Shown here one piece after another: positions 53,775-64,000 of a DNA stretch of 64,000 nt. The notes beneath the pieces are model-generated. The model worked only from the letters and a program-made list of their open reading frames with translations. It had not been told where the DNA came from and searched no databases. Numbering within the stretch: the first letter of the stretch is position 1; each line of letters starts with the position of its first letter. The position numbers and the translations under genes were made by a program. This DNA is from Nelumbo lutea (Eukaryota; Streptophyta; Magnoliopsida; Proteales; Nelumbonaceae): the NCBI GenBank assembly GCA_022828595.1, contig JAKGHH010000007.1, positions 40,238,356 to 40,302,355 of the forward strand. Reading direction: 5' to 3'.

Positions 53775-54716
53775 TACCCACACTAATGTGTTGCCAAGTT
53801 AGTTGGGGTGGCTTGTCTCAGCTGCCTTGGTGAGACCTTAAGCACATGTAGTGTGGGTTCGCTTGAAACTCTAAACCGGATCATTTTCTAGTTATTCTCT
53901 AGACCTTGGAGACAGATGGGCAAACCCAGAAATTACACCTGACGCCTAGACTCGATTATATTACTGCACTAGGTGTTGGATTGGCCTGTCTTTGATATGC
54001 CAATAAGTGAGATACTTAGAAGTGGTCAAAACCTAGGTATGTTGGGGCAGTCCGAGAATTCACCTGAGTGGGTAATCATAGTGACAGGATCAACCCCTTT
54101 GTCGGACAAAGTGAATGATCGGGGAATGCATTCTCTCTTATGGAAACCTAAACTGTCGGCAGTTGATTTCAAATTTGTTGAGATTTGTTTTTGCAAAATA
54201 TATTTATATGGAGATATGCATAAATATTATGGTTACACAAAATGTTTGCAAAAGGTTTTAATTCTCGAGATCCATGTGTGTAGAGAGTGCAACACTATAC
54301 TTTACAGCCGAGGGAGAGGTCGTCTCTTGTCGGGCAGTGTTTGATCAATATGGGTTAAAAGGTTAAGTGTAAAACCATTTAGGGCTTTTACCTGATGGGC
54401 TAATCTATCATCTGCCCACAGTCCTTGGGCCTTCGTAAGATAACTAGACCCAAGGACCATTTAGTGTAAATGATGGGCCCATTAAGACCCATATTGATGG
54501 ACTCAAGGGTTCACTATATTCCGTAGTGAATTCGGCCAGGCCTTGTAACAGAGGCTAGGCTGAACTCGTGTGGCTTATGTGGAGATCAATGATAGGGTCC
54601 CACGCCATACAAAGAGAACCAACGCTTAAAGGGAAATGAGCTTAAAAGCTTAATGGGAAGGCTAATCGTGCAAGAAGAAAAGGAAGGCTAAGAGAAATCC
54701 CTAGAAGAAAGCTGCC

Positions 54717-55110
54717 ATGCCCAAGAAGCAGAAGAAGGACAGAGCATCAGATGCTTATCACTTCTGTAAACAGACTGGCCACTTGGAGAGGAACTATCCT
54801 CAGTACCTATATTCTAAGAAACAAGGTAATTTTGAATCTTGTGTCATAGAAATCAATTTGTTGGTAACTTCTGTTTTCTGGCGTATTGACTCTGGGGCAT
54901 CGACTCTTGCGTATACCTCATTGTAGGTGTTCAGGATAAGTAGAAGACTGAGTGACGGATAAGTAACTCTTCACTTGGGGACTTCTGCAAGTGTTGCCGC
55001 TACGGCTATAAGAACCATAGTGTTATTTTTCAGAGAAAGATCCATTGTACACAATGATTGTCTTTATGTACAGAATTTTAGAAGAAATTTGATTTCTGTT
55101 TCAAAATCGT
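54717..55110 (+). pseudogene. Copia gag end and protease remnant
   Basis: The open frame from 54717 contains a zinc knuckle whose first cysteine is tyrosine and fourth ligand is also tyrosine (YHFCKQTGHLERNYP). It is followed by the protease active site FWRIDSGAS, which is intact. The frame stops at 54924. The rest of the protease, VQDKxKT and ISVSKSCADGW-like residues, continues in other frames to 55110. Confidence 0.87.
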
Positions 55111-56010
55111 GTGCGGATGGATGGATATTCTATTATTTTTGGTAATACGATTACTGTTAAAAGAAATAACAAATTCATCGCATACGGAGAACTTGAGAAT
55201 GGTCTCTATGTTCATCATCCTTCTCTGGAAACTAACATAGCCAAAATTACGTTGGTTGATATCCCCAAGAAAAGAATCCGTGATACAATTAATACCACGT
55301 GCTTGTGGCATTACCGACTTGGTTATATTAATATAAATCGTATCACAAGGTTGCTAAAGGATGGTCCTTTAGATTTTTTAACTGTAGAATATCTTCCAAC
55401 TTGTGAACTTTGCCTTGAAGGTAAGATGACGAAACAAACATTTAACGGTAAGCCTGAAAGATGTATAGGCACGCTAGACCTTATACATACTGATGTATGT
55501 GGTCCCATGAGTGTTAGGACTTGTAACCAGCTCGCGTATTTTATTACATTCACCGATGATTATTCTCGGTATGGTTTCGTGTACCTAATGAGACACAAGT
55601 CTGAATCATTTGAAAAGTTCAAAGAGTTCAGACAAGAGGTCAAGAAACAGTTAGGGAGAGAAATTAAGACCCTTCGATCGGATCGAGGTGGCGAGTATCT
55701 ATCTAACGAATTCAGGGACTACTTGAAAGTCAATGGGATAGTATCACAGTTATCTCCTCCTGCCACACCACGACTAAATGGCGTTTTCAAAGAGGAGGAA
55801 TAAAAGCTTATTGGATACGGTCCGGTCACTTCTTGTGCACTCAGAGCTACCCACATCCTTTTGGGATTTTGCATTGGAGACTGTGATATACGTGCTGAAC
55901 CAGTTTCCAACCAAATCAGTTCCAAAGACTCCCTATGAGCTTTGGATTGGAAAGAAACCAAGTGTGAGACACTTGAAGATTTAGGGATGTCCAACACATG
56001 TTAAAAGAAC
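55111..56010 (+). pseudogene. Copia GAG-pre-integrase and integrase
   Basis: Zinc-binding part: LWHYRLGYININRI and CELCLEGK (55300-55425). Core: GTLDLIHTDVCGPM (first D), FTDDYSRYGFVYLM (second D), LRSDRGGEYLSNEF (E). All three catalytic acidic residues are present. The frame shifts at about 55795 and goes on as [20 protein letters not shown], with a TAG at 55981-55983 where tryptophan is expected. Confidence 0.93.
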
Positions 56011-56023
56011 GAGTGCGGATAAA

Positions 56024-57060
56024 TTGGAATCCAAAGGCTCTATGGGTTTCCTATTCTTTGACCTAGGAGAACAAAATGTGTTCTATAGCCGAAATTCCCA
56101 TTTCTTGGAGGATGATTACATCCTGAACAATCATCGTCAGAAAGTTGTTCTGGATGAGGAGAGCTCAGGGTCCATGGGAGATGTCTCACAAGTTCCAAGT
56201 AGTGACCAACCTAGAAGATCTACATGGGTATCCAGGCCTTCAGTTCATTTTGGCTATGAATATGATAGTTACTTGGTGAAAGCTACGACTAGTGAGGAGG
56301 ATCCTGTGACTTATACGAATGCTATGTTGGGCAGAGATTCCTTGAAGTGTGTAGATGCCATGAGAGCTGAGATGGACTTGAGGGAGACCAATGGAGTATG
56401 GACTCTAGTAGATCCACCCCCTAGGGTAAAAGCAATTGGTTGCAAATAGATATATAAGAGGAAGAAGGGCCTTGATAGTAAGGTGGCCATGCTCAGAAAG
56501 AGGGCCCTGAAAGGGTATACTCAGAAAGAGGGAATCGATTATGAAGAAACTTTTTCGTCGGTGGCCATGCTTAAATCTATTAGGATCCTGCTAGTTGTAG
56601 TATCATGCCATGATTATGAAATTTACCAAATGGATGTCAAAACTACATTCCTAAATGGAGATTTTACTAAAGATATCTATATGCAGCAACCGCAAGGTTT
56701 CATAGCTGCGGGTCAGGAACACATGGTATGTAAATTAAATAGATCCATATATCGACTTAAGCAAGCTTCTAGGAGTTGGAACATCCAGTTTGACTCTACT
56801 GTCAAAGAGTTTGACTTTGAGTAGAATCCGGATGAGCCTTATGTTTACAAGAAATCCAGTGGTGATAAGATTACATCTCTGGATCTGTATGTAGACGACA
56901 TTCTACTCATTGGGAATGATGTACGAATGTTGACTACGATGAAAGTGTGGATTTCGCAGCAATTTTCCATGAAAGATCTTGGAGAAGCCTCCTATATACT
57001 GGGTCTTTGACTCTATAGAGATAGATCGAAGAGGATAACATGATTATCCCAATCTGCTTA
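56024..57060 (+). pseudogene. Copia reverse transcriptase
   Basis: Linker and polymerase: NGVWTLVDPPPRVKAIGCK, then TAG at 56448, KEGIDYEETFSSVAMLKSIR, MDVKTTFLNGDFTKDIYMQQ, RSIYRLKQASRSWN, then TAG at 56822, LYVDDILLIGND (YVDD at 56888-56899, intact) and MKDLGEASYILGL with TGA at 57009. Stops occupy positions where family members have Trp, Gln and Arg. Confidence 0.92.
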
Positions 57061-57888
57061 CATTGACAAGATAGTCAAGATATACAACATGGAGAACTCC
57101 TACAAAGGAAATGTTCCATTCAGGCATGGAGTTACTCTCTCGAAGGTCATGTCTCCCAAGACACCCGAGGAGATTGAGGGCATGAAGGACGTTCCCTATG
57201 CCTCAGTCGTAGGGAGCATCAAATATGCCATGTTGTGCACTTGTCCTGACATTGCTCAGGTAGTAAGTGTGGTAAGTAGATTCCAGGCCAACACAGGGTA
57301 GGAGCACTAGACTGCTATGAAAAACATACTTAAGTACCTTCAAAGGACAAAAGAGTTTTGTCTAGTATTCGATGGTAGTTCACTACAGTTCTAGGGGTAT
57401 ACTGATGCCAAATTTCAGTCAGATCCAGATGATAGAAAGTCTACATCTGGGTATGTTTTCATGATAGGATTGTGTGTTGTTTGTTGGAAAAGCAGCAAAC
57501 AGGGGTCCACGGCAGATTCCACAATCGAAGTTGAATACATTGCCGCAAGGGAAGCTGCCAAAGAAGCCATATGGATGAAAAAGTTCATTCATGAATTGGG
57601 AGTAGTTCCTTCCAGCACATCACTGGTTCAACTGTTGTATGACAACACTGGAGCTATCACTCATGCTAAGGAGCCACGAGCCCATTCAAAGTCGAAGCAC
57701 ATCGAAAGGAAGTACCATGTATTGTTGGAGATAGTTGGAAGAGGGGACGTTCTGATTTAGAAGGTTGCATCAATGGAGAATATAACAGACCCATTGACTA
57801 AGCCACTACCACAGAAAGTGTTTGAGAAACATGTGGAAAGTATGAGACTCTGGTTTATACCAGATTGGACCAAAGTGCAAGTGGGAGC
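57061..57888 (+). pseudogene. Copia polymerase end and RNase H, with polypurine tract
   Basis: DKIVKIYNMENS, PKTPEEIEGMKDVPYASVVG, then RNase H with [20 protein letters not shown] (57395-57450), [32 protein letters not shown] and [17 protein letters not shown] stops lie at 57300, 57309, 57392 and 57758. The final DPLTKPLPQKVFEKH is followed by the polypurine tract CAAGTGGGAGC next to the LTR. Confidence 0.92.
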
Positions 57889-59798
<1,910 letters not shown>

Positions 59799-61459
59799 TT
59801 TAGTTCCAATATCTGTTAGAACAATAGATTCGTCTCCCCTCTTCATTGTCGTAAATAGTTTCCTTATTTTTCTTTTAACCCGAGTCCCTTGAGTTAAATT
59901 CATTAAGCCATGTGAATTAAATAATATTAACCCCTTAAGCTAGATTTATTAAGACAAGTGAATTAAATAATATTTTGGTTAATAACAATATAATTGGTCT
60001 GAACGGTGAATGGTCCTAAGCAATTATTTTAAATTAAATCCCATTAAATTAGATAATACAAGCATTAATCATCTTACTACCTCAATAGGAAATTACTTGA
60101 GTCATAATTCGCAAAATTAATGTCGAAAATCTCTTTACATCTTATTTTTCAAAAATTATTTCCAATAAATACTAAAAAGATATTGTACTTAAAGATGATA
60201 CCATTCTCAAAGGACAAGTGTTATTTAGAAAGTTATTACTTATTGAAATACCCCTTTTTAGAAATCAATATTTTAGTGATAAAATAACACGAATAGGAAG
60301 GATAGACATAGAATTTAACAACCTCTGTAGATTAAAGATGAATTTGGCAACATAAGCGCTCGTCTTTAGAAATCAATATGTTAGTGATAAAATAAAACGA
60401 ATAGGAAGGATAGACATAGAATTTAACAACCTCTGTAGATTAAAGATGAATTTGGCAACATAAGCGCTCGTCTTTAGCATCCAGAAAGAAAAGTATCATC
60501 CCCCATAGAGTTACCCGAACCCTAGCTGACTATTGCTTTACCACTAACTCAATATTTCGTATAAAGCTTAAATTCGTTAACATTAGCAAAATAATACGCG
60601 CATGCATCTTAAACCCACTTTGGCTAGTCCAAAGTTTGGTTTATTTCATCATACTGAGTCGAAAAAATATATATAATAAAATAAAAAAATTAAATTTAAA
60701 TAAAAGAAAATAATAAAATAATAAATAAACAAAAAATAAAAGTATCCTCACAACTTCATGCACCCAAAATTAGGTAACGGTTTGTCCCTTACGTTTAACT
60801 ACTGATTTATATGCTCCCATAAAAAACATTAAGTGGCCAACATTCAGTTTTCTCTTTATGATTCATTGACTGTTATTATTAATAATTGCTAGGATTATTA
60901 ACATTTAGGCCTTCACCCTAGGTCATTAAATGATAACTTTATCCTCATTGATTCCTACTTAGTATTTTCGTTGTTTTTGTGGGCATCTGATTCATGGTTT
61001 AGATTAGCTGTTTGCTTTTCAGCCTTCTTTGCATGTCATCTTAATTATGCTTTTCTAATTAGATCATGTGGTCAATTTCTCCAAAGATTATTTTGTAGTG
61101 GTTACTAGTTAATTTTGACATGGGTTTTAGCATGGCGTCTCCATCACGTAGTTATTTTCAAAGCATACATTCAATATTGTCTCTTAAAATATATTATTTG
61201 CTTTTGAAATTACGTTTCATCGTATTTATCGAGAATATGTTTTCAAATAAGATCATTTTTTTTTACTTCATAGTGAAGATATGACTTTGAATCGATTTGT
61301 GAATTTTGAAATGAATTTTAAGCAAGCGATTACCCATTCATCTCATATCTTGCGATTCACTAACATGCTTCTTGCAGCATTACATAAAAATCTTGATCAG
61401 CAGCCCAACCCATTCATCGCAAGCCTGGTTTACTAGGACCGGGCACCGCCTCCAGGTTG
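59799..61459. other. AT-rich DNA, no gene recognised
   Basis: No coding segment with a recognisable domain. It contains the 108-bp tandem duplication listed separately and an A/T-rich low-complexity stretch at 60660-60740. Confidence 0.5.
60262..60477. repeat. 108-bp tandem duplication
   Basis: 60262-60369 and 60370-60477 are adjacent copies with two or three differences. Each ends GCGCTCGTCTTTAG. Confidence 0.93.
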
Positions 61460-62235
61460 ACACCTTAGTTGTACAAAGCCCACAACACCCTAAGCAGTCT
61501 GGCACCCCAGGTACACATACAAAGCCCTAGAGACTCCAGGTATCTAAGTAAGCCCCGGCACCCCGGGCAACAAAGCTCTAGACACCCTGGGCATCTCAGT
61601 AAGCCCCGACACCCCAGGCATCCATACAAAGCCCCAAACACCCCAGGCAATCTAGCACCCCGGGCACACATACAAAGACCTGGACACCCCAGTCACATCA
61701 GTAAGCCCCAGCACCCCAGGTACACTACAAAGCCCCGGACACCACAGGCAATCTGGCACCCTAGGCACACATACAAAGCCCTGGACACCCTGGGCATCTC
61801 AGTAAGCCCCGACACCCCAGGCATCCGTACAAAGCCCTAAACACCCCAGGCATCCATACAAAGCCCTGGACACCCCGGGCACACATAAAAATCCCTGGAC
61901 ACCCCAGGCATCTCAATAATCATTGACACCCCATGCATCCATACAAAGCCCTGGACACCCCAAGCAATCCGACACCCTAGGCACACATACAAAACCCTGG
62001 ATACCCCGAGCACATCAGTAAGCCCCGGCACCCCATGCACACTACAAAGCCTTGGACACCCCGGGCACATCAGTAAGCCCCGACACCTCAAGCACACACA
62101 AAGCCCTGGCAACCCCAGGCACAGATAAAGCCCTAGCAACCCCAGGCACAAAAAGTCTTGGAAAACCCAAGCACAGATAAAGCCCTGGCAACCCCAAGCA
62201 CAGACAAGCCCTAGCAACCCCAGGCGCAGCCACAC
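61460..62235. repeat. GC-rich minisatellite of about 20 degenerate units
   Basis: Repeats of a 35-45-bp unit built from ACAAAGCCCTGGACACCCC, GGCACACAT or GGCATCTCAGTAAGCCCC. Units alternate between an ACAAAGCCC type and a CAGTAAGCCCC type. The last part (62090-62235) has a shorter 32-bp unit, AAAGCCCTGGCAACCCCAGGC. Long open frames on both strands are by-products of the repeat. Confidence 0.9.
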
Positions 62236-64000
62236 ATCCATGTAACCATTGGGAGGCTTTATCGACATCAGGTACGATGCCTGTTCATTTTATAAAATGC
62301 AAATACTTCGTCTAAACTTAGAAATGCAATGATTCAAGGGGGGGGGGGGGACAAACTCCACCTGTCTTGCACAACTGACAACAATACTTTTCTAAAGAAC
62401 AACACTAATTCCGACCATCGCTACCTCACTCCCATAGGAAGGTTCAGGTTTTCCTCTCATACGCTAACCAAAATCTTACCTCGAAAGGCAACAAAGGCCT
62501 GATGCTCATAATCAATCTTTGGGGTAGTTGCTTCCCAAACAAGGTTGCGATGAAACCCGAACTTCTGCTAACTATTTATATTTATATTGATCGAACTCCA
62601 ATTGTATCGCTCGTGGAAGGCCCCCGTCGACCTCAAACACGACAATGTTGTGATATCGGGACAACTCTCTATGAACATGTTAAATATTTACTCATTCTAT
62701 GTAACTTTATTGCACATAATAGTACCTCGTATATTAGAATAACACTGCTCGACCTGTGATAAAGTTCACCATGTTTGTGCCAATACTTAACTACGATACT
62801 CAACCTGTGATAAAGTTCACAATGGGCTCTCAACCCAGAAATACTTAATCCTGTCATCTTGACATTTCCTACAAACCTGCGAAACACTTTCCGATATTAG
62901 CGAACCTCGCAACTTTCTTTCTCAACAACGTTTAACACTCGTGTTGAGCCCCCAAACTAAGGAGCACACATGATTTCTTTTTATTAGTTTGCAATTAATT
63001 GTTCATTACACTCACAATGGTGTTCAATTACGATTAAATACTTACAAAATGTACTTATTTGTAACAGAGTGCACAAAACAATCAACTTTAAAAGATTTGA
63101 TTACCATTCGACATTTGCGCTAATACAAATTGTGACAAAAATTCACAGACCATGTGACTTTCTAAACCACACTACCTACAACCCTGATTCAGAATCTTTC
63201 TTACAAACTAATATGTGATAAATTTTTATTACAAGATCGAAATTCTGGACGAATGACGAAGTTCTCTCGGAAGTCGTTGTGAAGGTTCTCTCATATGGAA
63301 GCTTTAATATGATGAAAAAAAAATCTCCTCTACATTTAAAATTCGTTATGCATCAGAACTCGAACATAATATGGTAAGGCCAATAGCCCACTGACAGCAC
63401 GATAAAAGCACAAACACAAAAGAACTTAGAAATTGGTACATTTATGACACAATGGTACATATTTATGACAAAATTTGCACCATTCTACAAAAAGGATCAA
63501 ATACACTTTCATATGTGCATGGTCCAAAATCTCACACAATAAATGAAGGGCTTTCCTTTGTCCCATATTTTAGATACCCAACGCGATACTAGCAATGCCT
63601 TCTATTAAAGCAAAAGGGGTTGGGTATCCTGTCCACAAAACACCCATACAACACCCTCCCACTCACCAAGAAGATGGAAAAGGCAACACACCTAGCAAAA
63701 CCTCACCTGAGACATTCTATCAAGATACAGGGGGGTTGCGCCCACCAAAGCAGTAATGGGATCACCTCTAGCCACTCCCTCCCTTGTCAATGGCCATGGG
63801 GGGCTGAAATATGAAAACTGAGCAATAGTTTTCCCATTGCCAAGAAGGAGCATCACACATAGTAATTCTCAATGTCTTTTGCTAATTTCCTTCCCGTCAA
63901 TGGTTAGGGGGGCTGAAACACACAAATAAGGCATATCAATGACCATTGACAAGAAGAAAATCACCAAAAGACAAGGGGGCTAAAGCGTGGAATATAGGGA
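62236..64000. other. Unrecognised DNA at the window end
   Basis: No domain-bearing ORF was found. There is a run of 13 G at 62338-62350. A 52-bp repeat around CCTGTGATAAAGTTCAC occurs at 62753 and 62805. Diverged units of about 110 bp with TGTCAATGGCCATGGGGGGC and CGTCAATGGTTAGGGGGGC lie at 63780-63990. It could be part of a retroelement LTR, but no borders or primer-binding site were seen. Confidence 0.4.

Noticed and set aside
61469..62268. Pro/His-rich ORF on plus and Leu/Gly/Cys-rich ORF on minus, resembling repeat proteins
   Set aside because: Both follow from the minisatellite; open frames on opposite strands at the same place argue for a DNA repeat, not a gene.

Overview
The window is plant nuclear DNA, almost certainly from an angiosperm. 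Plant-type Ty1/copia and Ty3/gypsy retrotransposons, LINEs and hAT-type miniature elements are nested in one another, and coding capacity is low. Nothing bacterial, organellar or viral was recognised, and no tRNA, rRNA or CRISPR array was found. I cannot name the species. All retroelement copies are decayed by stops, frameshifts and deletions.

Host gene, bases 1-22300, minus strand. Three exons can be read across the transposon debris: exon 1 (22057-22086, start codon at 22086), exon 2 (16565-16659) and exon 3 (4932-5206). All junctions are GT-AG and the reading frame is continuous (phases 0, 2, 1). They give a 133-codon N-terminal part that I recall as a conserved plant protein, probably the SET-domain SETD9-like family. 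The SET domain itself would lie left of the window. Intron 1 is about 5.4 kb and intron 2 about 11.4 kb, both filled by transposons. Intron 2 carries a 5.3-kb Copia element with AAGCC target duplications, two hAT elements with perfect 8-bp duplications, LINE debris and another broken Copia. A hAT element sits at the probable promoter.

Bases 22930-34530. After about 2.4 kb of unrecognised DNA comes a nest. A gag-protease-only gypsy element (31519-34525, TSD ACAAT) has its left flank, left LTR and a little interior also present at 25396-26127. Between the two copies lies a minus-strand Angela-like Copia (26128 to about 31204). Its long LTR is itself interrupted by a 1600-bp solo LTR (TSD CCAAG). 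The left copy is the site filled by the Copia and the right copy is the same site empty.

Bases 34530-45270. A Copia gag is interrupted by a hAT element. It is followed by LTR-like DNA rich in short tandem repeats and hairpins, an imperfect segmental duplication, an Athila-like LTR with primer-binding site and gag start, and a plus-strand degenerate ORF cluster.

Bases 45270-53250. A minus-strand gypsy pol has two RNase H domains, which points to the Tat lineage. The plus-strand ORF cluster beyond its 3' end fits the antisense ORF known in that lineage. To its right is a plus-strand Tat/Ogre-type LTR with a 169-bp tandem array.

Bases 53250-64000. A second Angela-like Copia on the plus strand ends in a 1910-bp LTR containing a self-complementary microsatellite. 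After it come AT-rich DNA, a GC-rich minisatellite (61460-62235) and unrecognised DNA to the end. I did not find a clearly new biological system. The strongest observations are the transposon-filled host gene and the filled/empty-site duplication.
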